A DNA stretch of 35,037 nucleotides from Candidatus Poribacteria bacterium. GTDB taxonomy: Bacteria; Poribacteria; WGA-4E; WGA-3G. The stretch spans positions 1 to 35,037 of the forward strand of contig JAPPES010000082.1 of assembly GCA_028824125.1 (NCBI GenBank), written 5' to 3'. Below are positions 16,322-25,103 of the stretch, in pieces. The first letter of the stretch is position 1, and each line of letters starts with the position of its first letter. The notes beneath the pieces were generated by a model that ran no database searches, was not told the DNA's origin, and saw only the letters and a list, made by a program, of their open reading frames with translations. A program made the translations under genes and the position numbers.

Positions 16322-17947
16322 ATGAAATTTGAATGGTTCGTAGCCTTACGATATCTGCTTTCACGCAGAAAACAGTCGTTTATCTCTATTATTAGCATTA
16401 TTTCTATTGCGGGAGTCGGTCTCGGTGTTGCAACTGTCATTTTAGTAATTGCTGTTTTAGACGGTGTAGAACATGGAATCAAAGAACGATTCCTTGCGAA
16501 TGAAGCACACGTGATTCTGAGGTTGATAGATAACGGGTTTTATAGTAATTATGAAAATAAAATTGAAGCAATTGAAAAAGTTGAAGGCGTAGTCGCCGCA
16601 TCGCCTATTGTTTACTCACAACTTGCTGTTTTTCGAGAAGGTAGCAAACAAATCGAAGATGTAATTTTGATCAAAGGAATTGTGCCTGAAGTTGAAGATA
16701 AAGTTACAAGTTTCACAAAGTTTGTGAATGGCTCTTACGATTTCCAAAATGATGATTTAATAAAGGAAGCAAGATTTTTAAATGATGATATAACAATTAC
16801 GGGCGGAATTGTTCTCGGATCACGATTAGCACAACGCCTCATTGTAAACGAGGGTGATGTTTTGCGCCTTGTGGTAAATATGACAGAGGATAGATTCAAT
16901 CCCGGCGCATTTATTCCGCTCATCAGGAATTTTGTCGTAATTGGGTTTTACGAATCAGAATTAACTGTTTACGACAACCAAACGGCTTTTATAGATTTAG
17001 AAACTGCCCAGAAACTGTATCAGGTAGATGGTCAAATTAATTTTATTTTGATTCGTCTTGAGGATGCTGAACTTGCGCCAGAAATGGGTGAACAGATAAT
17101 AGCAGCAACAGAATTTGCGATCCTTGAGGCACCAACGACAACAACCTGGTTGGAAACGCATGCAGCATTATTTCAAGCATTGAAATTGGAAAAAATTGCA
17201 ACTGTTATCATTGAAGCACTCATCATTTTGGTCGCCGCCTTTAATATCGCAAGTACATTGATAATGACGGTCATGGAAAAAACACGAGACGTTGGAATGC
17301 TGCGTACACTCGGCGCGTCACGAAGACAAGTTATGGGTATCTTCATGATTAAGGGTAGTATCATTGGCATGTTGGGAACATTGGCGGGAACTGCATTAGG
17401 GCTTTATATATGTTGGCTTCTGAGTACCAATGTAATGCGGCCTTCCCCTTGGATTGCTAATGCTTGTATTGGGATATTAAGTTGCTCTGTGATCGGAATT
17501 GCGTACCGGCGTATTGATACTGTCAGTGTTGTGTTTATCATCTTTGCAATAATATTCAGCATAAATATGTTTATAACACCGTTTTTGGTTCTATCATCAA
17601 CGATGAGAACCGTTTTGATAATCTTAGGAGTAATCGCGTTGTTAATTTTCTGGATTGTTGTGTTGATAAAATCATGGCAGAAGTTATCGTCGATATGGAA
17701 ACCGACGTTTTTGGCACTCGGACTTTTGGCAATTGGTTTTATATTTTTCTGTTATATCAAACCTATTTCTTTGGAAGAATTGGGCTTGAGTGCAATTTAT
17801 CAAATGAATCAACTACCGATAAAAGTAAATTGGTTCTTTGTATGTTTTATTAACATGCTTTCATTTGCTATCTGTTGGCTTGCGACAATATATCCAGCAT
17901 GGCAAGCATCAAATTTAAAACCGATTGAGGCGTTGCAGTATGAATAA
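16322..17947 (+). CDS. LolC/LolE-like lipoprotein-releasing ABC permease with extra membrane segments
   Basis: The FtsX/MacB-type permease extracts mature lipoproteins from the inner membrane with LolD. The N-terminus MKFEWFVALRYLLSRRKQSFISIISIISIAGVGLGVA is typical LolC/E, followed by a periplasmic domain. The first core helix (IEALIILVAAFNIASTLIM) leads to the MEKTRDVGMLRTLGASRRQVM coupling helix and a second helix. The last helix ends ATIYPAWQASNLKPIEALQYE, the family C-terminus. It is 541 residues against about 400 in the family. Residues about 371-479 are an extra block with roughly four hydrophobic helices between the last two core helices. No Shine-Dalgarno is visible. It lies directly upstream of lolD. 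Confidence 0.88.
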   Translation: MKFEWFVALRYLLSRRKQSFISIISIISIAGVGLGVATVILVIAVLDGVEHGIKERFLANEAHVILRLIDNGFYSNYENKIEAIEKVEGVVAASPIVYSQLAVFREGSKQIEDVILIKGIVPEVEDKVTSFTKFVNGSYDFQNDDLIKEARFLNDDITITGGIVLGSRLAQRLIVNEGDVLRLVVNMTEDRFNPGAFIPLIRNFVVIGFYESELTVYDNQTAFIDLETAQKLYQVDGQINFILIRLEDAELAPEMGEQIIAATEFAILEAPTTTTWLETHAALFQALKLEKIATVIIEALIILVAAFNIASTLIMTVMEKTRDVGMLRTLGASRRQVMGIFMIKGSIIGMLGTLAGTALGLYICWLLSTNVMRPSPWIANACIGILSCSVIGIAYRRIDTVSVVFIIFAIIFSINMFITPFLVLSSTMRTVLIILGVIALLIFWIVVLIKSWQKLSSIWKPTFLALGLLAIGFIFFCYIKPISLEELGLSAIYQMNQLPIKVNWFFVCFINMLSFAICWLATIYPAWQASNLKPIEALQYE

Positions 17948-17982
17948 AACAAATTAAGATAAGACTAATCCTGTATACTCCA

Positions 17983-18693
17983 ATGGAAACACTAATAAGA
18001 ATTGACAATTTACACAAATCCTTTTATGATGGTGACACAGAACTAAAAGTGCTTAAAGGCGTAAACCTTGATGTTCATCAAGCAGAGGTCCTTGCGATAA
18101 TGGGAGCATCAGGTGTTGGAAAAAGCACTTTATTACATATTATTGGGACCCTGGACCGTCCGACAGAAGGGAACATCTTTTACGAGGACGAAGACGTCAC
18201 GACTTTTTCTGAACGCGAACTCACTCGATTTAGGAATGATGCCATCGGTTTTGTATTTCAGTTCCACCAATTACTACCAGAATTTACCGCGTTGGAAAAC
18301 GTTGCGATGAGCGGATTAATTAGAAACACCAGAAAAGTAGCGGACGAGAATGGAAATCGTTACAGCAGCAGCAAAGCTTATGAAAAAGCAGAAATTCTTC
18401 TTGAGAGTGTCGGACTCTCTGAGCGTCTTGGACATTTTCCGAGCCAACTTTCTGGCGGTGAACGCCAACGCGTAGCGATTGCCAGAGCCTTAATCAATCA
18501 ACCGAAAGTTGTACTGGCAGATGAACCTACAGGCAACATTGACGACAAAACAAGTGGAGCAGTCCTTGATGTTTTACAAGATATAAATGAGCGCCTGAAA
18601 CAAACATTTATTATTGTGACACACGATTCGCGGTTGTCCGAGCGCGCAAACCGAACAGTTCACCTTGTTGATGGGAAAATTGCTGACGAATAA
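17983..18693 (+). CDS. lolD: LolD-like lipoprotein-releasing ABC ATPase
   Basis: The 236-residue ATPase has all ABC motifs: Walker A (GASGVGKST), Q-loop (FVFQFHQLLPEF), signature (LSGGERQRVAIARAL), Walker B (VVLADEPTGNID) and the switch His (IVTHD). The LLPEFTALENVAM segment after the Q-loop is characteristic of LolD/MacB ATPases. It follows the LolC/E-like permease by 35 nt, so the pair forms one exporter, presumably as a permease homodimer plus an ATPase dimer. No strong Shine-Dalgarno precedes the ATG. Confidence 0.92.
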   Translation: METLIRIDNLHKSFYDGDTELKVLKGVNLDVHQAEVLAIMGASGVGKSTLLHIIGTLDRPTEGNIFYEDEDVTTFSERELTRFRNDAIGFVFQFHQLLPEFTALENVAMSGLIRNTRKVADENGNRYSSSKAYEKAEILLESVGLSERLGHFPSQLSGGERQRVAIARALINQPKVVLADEPTGNIDDKTSGAVLDVLQDINERLKQTFIIVTHDSRLSERANRTVHLVDGKIADE

Positions 18694-18729
18694 CAATATA
18701 CGACATTTGTACATAGGAAGGTATAGGTA

Positions 18730-19611
18730 ATGTTGATTTATATCGACGGAGAATTTTTACCGCGTGAGGAGGCAAAAATTTCCGTGTTTGACCATGGATT
18801 GCTCTATGGTGATGGGGTTTTTGAAGGCATCCGTTGCTATAACGGGTTTGTTTTTAAACTGGATGAACACTTAGAAAGACTTTACGATTCTGCTAAGTCG
18901 CTTATGTTGCACATCCCGATTCCGATTGATGAGATGAAGCAAAACGTGCTGGAAACGCTCCGGCGAAATCAACTCCGTGAGGGATATATCCGATTGGTTG
19001 TAACACGCGGCATAGGCGATTTAGGACTTGACCCGGATAAATGCTCGCAACCGTCAGTAATTATTATTGCAGACAGAATTACATTGTACCCACAAAATTT
19101 TTATGATAACGGGTTAGAAATCGTTACCGTTTCGGTTCGGCGGAATTATCCGGAGGCAATCAACCCACGCATCAAATCACTGAATTACCTAAACAATATT
19201 CTTGCCAAAATTGAGGCGAAACAATCAGGAGCTGTGGAAGCATTGATGCTCAATAACGATGGATATGTTGCGGAATGTACGGGAGATAATATATTTTGGG
19301 TTAAAGATGAGATCATCGTTACGCCACCGCCTCATATCGGTATTTTGGAAGGCGTTACACGGAATAGTGTAATCGCGCTTGCACACGAGGCTGGATTCCA
19401 AGTCCAAGAACGTGTTTTTACCCGACATGACCTCTATATCGCAGATGAATGTTTCCTAACAGGTACTGCAGCAGAAGTGATACCCGTTGTTAAACTTGAC
19501 CAACGGGTTATTGGAGATGGAAAACCGGGAAAAGTTACGCAAAAACTAATCGCAGCTTTTCAACATCTGGCAAAAAACTTTGGGACCCCTATCTGCACTG
19601 AAGACACTTGA
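18730..19611 (+). CDS. ilvE: Class IV aminotransferase, branched-chain type
   Basis: The 293-residue PLP enzyme interconverts branched-chain amino acids and their 2-keto acids with glutamate. Visible family features are FDHGLLYGDGVFEGIRCYNG near the N-terminus, the PLP-binding lysine K149 in RIKSLNYLNNILAK, the block EALMLNNDGYVAECTGDNIFWV, and the late ADECFLTGTAAEVIPVV segment. The length and motifs fit IlvE better than PabC or D-amino-acid aminotransferase, but these class IV enzymes are hard to separate by eye. GGAAGG lies about 10 nt upstream of the ATG. Confidence 0.88.
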   Translation: MLIYIDGEFLPREEAKISVFDHGLLYGDGVFEGIRCYNGFVFKLDEHLERLYDSAKSLMLHIPIPIDEMKQNVLETLRRNQLREGYIRLVVTRGIGDLGLDPDKCSQPSVIIIADRITLYPQNFYDNGLEIVTVSVRRNYPEAINPRIKSLNYLNNILAKIEAKQSGAVEALMLNNDGYVAECTGDNIFWVKDEIIVTPPPHIGILEGVTRNSVIALAHEAGFQVQERVFTRHDLYIADECFLTGTAAEVIPVVKLDQRVIGDGKPGKVTQKLIAAFQHLAKNFGTPICTEDT

Positions 19612-19620
19612 GATCGCTAA

Positions 19621-19803
19621 TATAGTGACATTTAGAATTAAAGGGCATTTTTGTAGCACGGGGAATGCCATTAAGGCATTCATACCGTTGATTTCACTTC
19701 CAGTTTACGCACGGATATGCACAAACTGGAAATTTATGCTACAACACCGCTGGTAGATGCGGTTTTCTAACCGAATGTCCGATTAATTCTAAAGTCTACT
19801 ATA
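19621..19803. mobile_element. MITE-like palindromic element upstream of bamA
   Basis: The left end TATAGTGACATTTAGAATTA and the right end (inverted: TATAGTAGACTTTAGAATTA) are near-identical terminal inverted repeats over at least 20 bp. Internal blocks (CAGTTTACG...CACAAACTGG, GGTTTTCTAACC, TGCTACAACACC) are shared with the elements at 32261 and 34875. It is non-coding and fills most of the ilvE-bamA gap. Confidence 0.78.
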
Positions 19804-19854
19804 CATTAACGCATAATACACCTCTCACACACAATGATTAAGGAGGAATCAACC

Positions 19855-22467
19855 ATGAACGGCATAAAAAATTCTGCACTGGCTATAACCTTTAGTTTAG
19901 TCGGTGTTTCAATCCTATCTTTTATATTGAGCTTCAATGTTTGGGCTGGTCAGTCTACAGATACAACCTTTGGCCCCCAACCCGCTGAAGAAACACAACC
20001 GGTGGAATCCACAGGAGAAGAACAAGAAACATCAACAGTCGATGAGACGTTTATGGTAAAAAAAATTGAGTTCAAAGGTGTGCAATCACTTCACAAGGAA
20101 ATGCTGCAGACTCTGATTCAAACACAAGTCGGCCAAGAAATTTCAGATGAACTGCTCACAAAAGACATTGAAAGCCTTTACAAGGATACAGGTTTTTTCT
20201 CCGATATAGCTGTAGAAGTGAAAAAGGGTGAAAATGGTGGTTTTGAAGTTACCTTTTTATTGAATGAAAGCCCAAAAGTAGAAAGCATCAACATTATAGG
20301 AAACAGTGAATTGGACATCGGAAAACTTATGAGTAAGGTCACTTTACGGCGTTCAGAAATTTTCAGTGATCGGCTTCGCTGGGAAAGCGAGCGCGCAATC
20401 CGAAAGCTATATCACGAAAAAGGTTACTATCTTGTAAGCATACAGGTCCATGATGATAGGAATGAAGAAGAAAACACCAATCAAATAACTTTTGAGATAG
20501 ATGAAGGACCGCGCATAAGGATCACTGAAATTAACTTTATCGGAAATGATCAAATTGATGCCAAAAAACTACGTAAAAAAATGAAAACGCGTGTTGGCAA
20601 ACATTTTGATGAAATCCTGTTTGAAGAAGAAGATATAGGTTTTAATCTCCGCAATTATTATCAAGACCTTGGATTTGCACAAGTTAAGATATTAGGACAC
20701 ACGAAACGTTTCACTGAAGATAAAACAGGGTTGATGCTTGATATTGAAGTTGATGAAGGGGCTAAATTTGTTGTTGGCACATATACCATTCAGCTGGAAA
20801 CAGGGGAGAAGGTTGTTTTTTCGGAGCAAAAAATCCGAGACATGTTAGACCCCGCTGAAGGTGAAATTTTTAACCGCGCCACTTTTGATGAAGCAATCGT
20901 GAAGTTGCAGCAAACATACTACGACAAAGGTTTTCTACTTGCTGAAGTAAATCCTGTGCCGTTTTTTGATGAAGCAAATGCTCTCGTTAACATCACCTTG
21001 AAAGTTAACCAAGGTGATGTTATAATTATTGACGATGTACCAATCAGAGGGTTGGCAAAAACGAAGGAAAAAATAATTAGACGCGAACTGGATTGGTTAA
21101 ATATCAAATCAGACGAATTGCTTGATATCAAAGTTCTCCGTAAAGCACGGCAACGCCTCTTCCAGATGGGACCATTTATTCGCGCCGTTGATTTCGTTCC
21201 CAGTGATACCGAAAACGATAGCCGAAAGAATCTTGTCGTAAACATCGCAGAATCACCTACAACCGGAACACTCAGTGTCGGCGGTGGGTACGGTAGCGAA
21301 GGTGGTATATTTGGCACAGCAGAAGTTGGGCAGCACAACCTATTTGGCAGGGCTTATCGTATACACTTAAAAGGTGAGTTAGGTACACGCGACCACCATA
21401 CAGCAGAACTCCGTTTTGGAACACCGTGGATATTTGGCACACCGACACGCCTTAATGGCAGTATTTACAATAATCGCCGTTTTCGTCGATACTACAGCAC
21501 AGTCGGCGCCGCCCTAAATCAAGGTTATTTCGCTGACCGATATGTTTGGGACAGAAAAGGCGCATCAGTGTCAGTTGGACGACCGATTGCTTTTGATATC
21601 GACCTTTCAGTCCGGTTTCGCAACGACAGCGTCAATAACGTAACTCGCCAAGACTGGCTTACTTCGTTAGTAGATAAGTCGTTAAATGATGTTATGGATA
21701 AAGATGGGGTTGAAGTAGTTGAAAAAGGGGCGTTAACGCTGGTAGATGAGGCAAGTCTCACAGATAGAGATAAAGAGTCTATTAAGGAAAGACTTCGGAG
21801 CAATACTCTTAATAAAAATACAGCTACAGAATATTCTAATCGTTCAACAAGAAGTATCCTTTTCGCTGTGGGACGCGATACACGAGATTACCGTACATCC
21901 CTTTACGACCCGATGGGCGGAAGTTCAAGCAGCATCTCCTATGAATACTCTGGTGGATTTTTAGGGGCTGATAACGAGTTCCAAAAGTACACTGCCGACA
22001 CCGGTTGGTTTTTTAATCCCTGGTGGAACCACGTTTTTGCTATTCACGCACGTGCTGGTTACATGCGAAGCAAGAGTAGTGATAGGAGAGAACTTTTCTA
22101 TGAAAGATTTTACCTGGGAGGTGTAGATACAGTTCGCGGATATGAGAATTGGGAAATTTATCCGGATCCTGATGAATCAGGGCAATTCAATTTTTTGGGG
22201 GGAAACAAAGTATTTTTCACGAATTTGGAATATCGTATACCTGTTTCTCCACAACTCACAACCGCGGTCTTCTTTGATTTTGGACAGGTGTGGGATGAAA
22301 GCACCCCGAATGTTTTTAATCAAATTAATTTGAAACGCGGTGCTGGCGTTGAGGCACGCCTACAGATGTTAGGGATGTTGGCTCGCTTTGGTTGGGGATA
22401 CGGTTTTGATCGTCAAAATCGAGAACCGCAAGGTAGATTCTATTTTACTATCGGTCCTGGGTTTTAA
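19855..22467 (+). CDS. bamA: Outer membrane protein assembly factor BamA (Omp85)
   Basis: BamA folds and inserts beta-barrel proteins into the outer membrane. The 870-residue protein has a signal peptide (cleavage near VWAGQ), a short Glu/Thr-rich linker, then about five POTRA domains (roughly residues 60-460; for example VKKIEFKGVQ, VESINIIGNSEL, ITEINFIGNDQI, DDVPIRGL). The Omp85 barrel holds the conserved VRGYEN motif and ends in Phe (FYFTIGPGF). A hydrophilic insert of about 60 residues (nt 21650-21840) lies in one barrel loop. The ATG at 19855 is chosen because AAGGAGG lies just upstream; the ATG at 19834 would put that site inside the gene. It is followed by skp and lpxD, as in many diderms. 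Confidence 0.97.
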   Translation: MNGIKNSALAITFSLVGVSILSFILSFNVWAGQSTDTTFGPQPAEETQPVESTGEEQETSTVDETFMVKKIEFKGVQSLHKEMLQTLIQTQVGQEISDELLTKDIESLYKDTGFFSDIAVEVKKGENGGFEVTFLLNESPKVESINIIGNSELDIGKLMSKVTLRRSEIFSDRLRWESERAIRKLYHEKGYYLVSIQVHDDRNEEENTNQITFEIDEGPRIRITEINFIGNDQIDAKKLRKKMKTRVGKHFDEILFEEEDIGFNLRNYYQDLGFAQVKILGHTKRFTEDKTGLMLDIEVDEGAKFVVGTYTIQLETGEKVVFSEQKIRDMLDPAEGEIFNRATFDEAIVKLQQTYYDKGFLLAEVNPVPFFDEANALVNITLKVNQGDVIIIDDVPIRGLAKTKEKIIRRELDWLNIKSDELLDIKVLRKARQRLFQMGPFIRAVDFVPSDTENDSRKNLVVNIAESPTTGTLSVGGGYGSEGGIFGTAEVGQHNLFGRAYRIHLKGELGTRDHHTAELRFGTPWIFGTPTRLNGSIYNNRRFRRYYSTVGAALNQGYFADRYVWDRKGASVSVGRPIAFDIDLSVRFRNDSVNNVTRQDWLTSLVDKSLNDVMDKDGVEVVEKGALTLVDEASLTDRDKESIKERLRSNTLNKNTATEYSNRSTRSILFAVGRDTRDYRTSLYDPMGGSSSSISYEYSGGFLGADNEFQKYTADTGWFFNPWWNHVFAIHARAGYMRSKSSDRRELFYERFYLGGVDTVRGYENWEIYPDPDESGQFNFLGGNKVFFTNLEYRIPVSPQLTTAVFFDFGQVWDESTPNVFNQINLKRGAGVEARLQMLGMLARFGWGYGFDRQNREPQGRFYFTIGPGF

Positions 22468-22632
22468 TAGTACTAATCTAAGTGGGACTATGTAGCACAA
22501 TCTGTTAGATTGTGCCTGTGAGGACGCAAACTGACAGCTTGCGCTACGATATTTGCTAAGGTGAATTATTTTCTATTAAAAAAGGTGTCTACATGTCTAA
22601 AAACTTATAGGTAGCAACTTGAATTAGTACTA
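22468..22632. mobile_element. Palindromic element between bamA and skp, divergent ends
   Basis: TAGTACTAATCTAAGT (22468-22483) is inverted as ACTTGAATTAGTACTA (22617-22632), one-gap match. The interior has the family core TGTAGCACAATCTGTTAGATTGTGC and ACGCAAACTGACAGCTTGCGCTACGA-like stems. Its ends differ from the TATAGTA type, so it may be a subfamily. It begins immediately after the bamA stop codon. Confidence 0.65.
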
Positions 22633-22653
22633 ATCAAAAATTGTTTTTGATTA
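22631..22653. terminator. Perfect 10-bp AT-rich hairpin after bamA
   Basis: TAATCAAAAA (22631-22640) pairs exactly with TTTTTGATTA (22644-22653) across a 3-nt loop. The stem is AT-rich and has no following T-run, so it is a weak terminator or processing site at best. Confidence 0.3.
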
Positions 22654-22728
22654 CAATGATCTTATTATTTCAATGACTGGGCAACACGAATTAGATTTCA
22701 TTTTGTTCTGCCCGAAAAGGATTAAATT

Positions 22729-23304
22729 ATGAAAAAACTGGTTTTAGTTATATTTTCAATGGCACTGTTCAGCTTAATGGTGGGCAGTATCGGTACAGAA
22801 ACTTTCAAATTTGGCATTGTTGATGCCAACCGCGTTTTGCTGAACTACCAAAAAGCAATTGAAGCTGACGAGATTCTTAAAAATGCTGAGAAAAGATTAA
22901 AAGAAAAACTTGATGCCATCGGCGAAGAAATCAGAACACTGCAAGAGAGAAAAGAGAAAGCCGAACTTTTTGAGTCTGAAGAGCAGATTAATGAATCACA
23001 GAATAAAATTCAACAAAAACAACTGGAATATCAACAAGAGTTTGAACGAGGCGGGCAAGTTCTCTCGGAAAAGAGGCAAGAACTGTTGACACCAATTTTA
23101 AAGGAACTTGAAGAACTTATCATTAAAGTTGGTAAGGAAGAAAATTACGATCTTATTATTAACAAACAAGCGGCACTGTATTTTAATGAGAAATACGACT
23201 TAACCGATAAACTAATTAAATTGATTAATGCTGGTGCCGAAAAGACCGAACCCAAAAAAGAAGATGCCGAAAAACCACAGTCTTCAACCGAGGATACAAA
23301 ATAA
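22729..23304 (+). CDS. skp: OmpH/Skp-family periplasmic chaperone
   Basis: Skp keeps unfolded outer membrane proteins soluble on their way to BamA. The 191-residue protein has a signal peptide and then FGIVDANRVLLNYQKA, the family opening. A long alpha-helical, charged region follows (residues about 40-120, Lys/Glu-rich coiled coil), and then the C-terminal body-domain block YDLIINKQAALYFNEKYDLT. An extra 20-residue Lys/Glu tail ends the protein. An AAAAGGA site precedes the ATG. It lies between bamA and lpxD, the classical order. Confidence 0.9.
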   Translation: MKKLVLVIFSMALFSLMVGSIGTETFKFGIVDANRVLLNYQKAIEADEILKNAEKRLKEKLDAIGEEIRTLQERKEKAELFESEEQINESQNKIQQKQLEYQQEFERGGQVLSEKRQELLTPILKELEELIIKVGKEENYDLIINKQAALYFNEKYDLTDKLIKLINAGAEKTEPKKEDAEKPQSSTEDTK

Positions 23305-23395
23305 TCCTATTCATGCCAAAAGGCATTAGGTTATAGCTTAAAACCAATTCTCGGATTTAGTTGTCCTGTGACTCGCCTTTATGAGGAATATGCGT

Positions 23396-24442
23396 ATGAA
23401 ACTCAAGGATATTTGTGAGCACTTAGGTGGTGAGCTTACCGGTGATGGTGAGATAGAAATTACAGGCGTTTCTGGTATTAAAGAGGCCGAACCAAGCCAG
23501 ATCACCTTTGTCGCCAATTCGAAATATCTTGGGGCTATAGCCACAACACAAGCATCGGCAATTATCATTGGGCGCGGTGTGTCTGGAAACGGAAAACCGA
23601 CTATTTGTGTTGAAAATCCTTATTGGGGATTTGTCAAGGTTTTAGAATTATTCGCTTGGGACACCGGAAAACAAACACAATCGGGCATCCATGAAACAGC
23701 CATTATTGGTGAGAACGTAAAACTCGGAAAACAAGTCACAATTCAAGCACACTGTGTAATCGGAGATAATGTTGAAATAGGTAATAACACTGTTATAATG
23801 CCGCTTGTATATATTGGGTCTGGTAGTAAAATTGGTAATGATGGGCTCATCTACTCTCATGTTAGTATACGGGAAAACATAACTATTGGAGATCGTGTAA
23901 TTATTCACTGTGGTGCTGTTATTGGGAGCGATGGCTTCGGCTTTACTCCCGATCCTACCAGTCATAGCCCATACAAAATCCCACAAATCGGCACAGTTGT
24001 TATTGAAGACGATGTTGAAATTGGTGCCAATACAACAATTGATAGAGCAACACTCTCTGAAACGCTTATCAAAAGTGGAACCAAACTTGATAACCTCGTT
24101 CAAATCGCACACAATGTAGTTCTCGGAAAAGATTGTTGCTTAGCTGCACAATCCGGTATTGCTGGGAGCACTACTCTGGGGGATAGAGTGAACATTGCTG
24201 GACAATCAGGGGTGGTTGGGCATCTCACACTTGGCGAAAATACTGTGCTTTACGCTAAATCTGCTGTGACAAAGGACGTTCCTCCCGGGAGCCAACTCTC
24301 TGGATTTCCTGCACGCCCTCATAAACAGGAATTGCGACTTCAAGCCTCTACCCGAAAATTACCCGATCTGCTCCAAGAGTTTTCCGAACTACAAAAACGT
24401 GTCGAGGAATTAGAAGCGAAACTGCAAGAACTGGAAGATTAA
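23396..24442 (+). CDS. lpxD: UDP-3-O-acylglucosamine N-acyltransferase LpxD
   Basis: LpxD adds the N-linked acyl chain in the third step of lipid A synthesis, using acyl-ACP. The 348-residue protein has the uridine-binding N-terminal domain (ITGVSGIKEAEPSQITFVAN). A hexapeptide-repeat left-handed beta-helix follows from about residue 100 to 300, with the catalytic histidine as H239 in NLVQIAHNVVLG. The C-terminal helix (LLQEFSELQKRVEELEAKLQ) is typical. The ATG at 23396 is chosen from the GAGG 9 nt upstream; ATGs at 23381 and 23390 are too close or contain it. The usual fabZ/lpxA genes do not follow. Confidence 0.95.
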   Translation: MKLKDICEHLGGELTGDGEIEITGVSGIKEAEPSQITFVANSKYLGAIATTQASAIIIGRGVSGNGKPTICVENPYWGFVKVLELFAWDTGKQTQSGIHETAIIGENVKLGKQVTIQAHCVIGDNVEIGNNTVIMPLVYIGSGSKIGNDGLIYSHVSIRENITIGDRVIIHCGAVIGSDGFGFTPDPTSHSPYKIPQIGTVVIEDDVEIGANTTIDRATLSETLIKSGTKLDNLVQIAHNVVLGKDCCLAAQSGIAGSTTLGDRVNIAGQSGVVGHLTLGENTVLYAKSAVTKDVPPGSQLSGFPARPHKQELRLQASTRKLPDLLQEFSELQKRVEELEAKLQELED

Positions 24443-24485
24443 TAATTGCATTTTTATAAAACGTCCAATTGTTCGGGAATAACCA

Positions 24486-25103
24486 ATGATATTTGACAAT
24501 AAACCAATATCTGAAATTACAGACGAAGATTTGACCGATCTAATCGGGAACCAAGAAGAAAATTTATGGATTGAATTCAAGAGGAAGCACTACGAAGGAT
24601 ACAATACTAAGAACGAAAAGTATAGACGTGAGATATGCAAAGATGTTACGGCGATGGCGAACGCTGAAGGTGGATATATTCTAATTGGTGTTGATGCAAA
24701 TAAAAATAATAATATCGCACAAAAATTTTTTGACATCTCTGATGCAAATGATAAAGTTAAGAGCATCCGTGACACTTGCCATGACCGTATACGTCCGCCA
24801 ATCGCAAAGTTAGAGGTGAAACCACGTGAATTGGAATTACCGGACAGAAAAGTCAACCTTATAATCGTTCATGTTCCTTTTAGTGAAAATCGTCCCCATG
24901 GTTTTAATTCTAATGGGACACTCAATTTTGTGAAACGCTATGAAGATACTATAAGAGAGTTTGATACGGAGGAGTTTAGGCTCGAACTTTTCGCTGATAT
25001 TTTAAAACAACGCGATTTATTGTCCACACATGATAATACAAGGTTGGACAGAATTGAAAGTCAAACAATAGATATTTTAAAGGCAATCGGAGGGATCGAA
25101 TGA
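24486..25103 (+). CDS. AlbA_2 (Schlafen-like) putative DNA-binding protein
   Basis: The 205-residue protein has the AlbA_2 pattern at residues about 22-150: NLWIEFKRKHYEG (Glu-Phe-Lys core), DVTAMANAEGGYILIGVD, then a VNLIIVHVPFSENRPH strand and the TLNFVKRYEDTIREF end. This domain occurs in transcription regulators, Schlafen-like nucleases and several phage-defence proteins. The usual C-terminal extension (winged helix or ATPase-like) is missing; only a short helical tail (LDRIESQTIDILKAI) follows. It overlaps the next gene by 4 bases, and the two interrupt an otherwise housekeeping envelope cluster. The function is unknown. Confidence 0.75.
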   Translation: MIFDNKPISEITDEDLTDLIGNQEENLWIEFKRKHYEGYNTKNEKYRREICKDVTAMANAEGGYILIGVDANKNNNIAQKFFDISDANDKVKSIRDTCHDRIRPPIAKLEVKPRELELPDRKVNLIIVHVPFSENRPHGFNSNGTLNFVKRYEDTIREFDTEEFRLELFADILKQRDLLSTHDNTRLDRIESQTIDILKAIGGIE

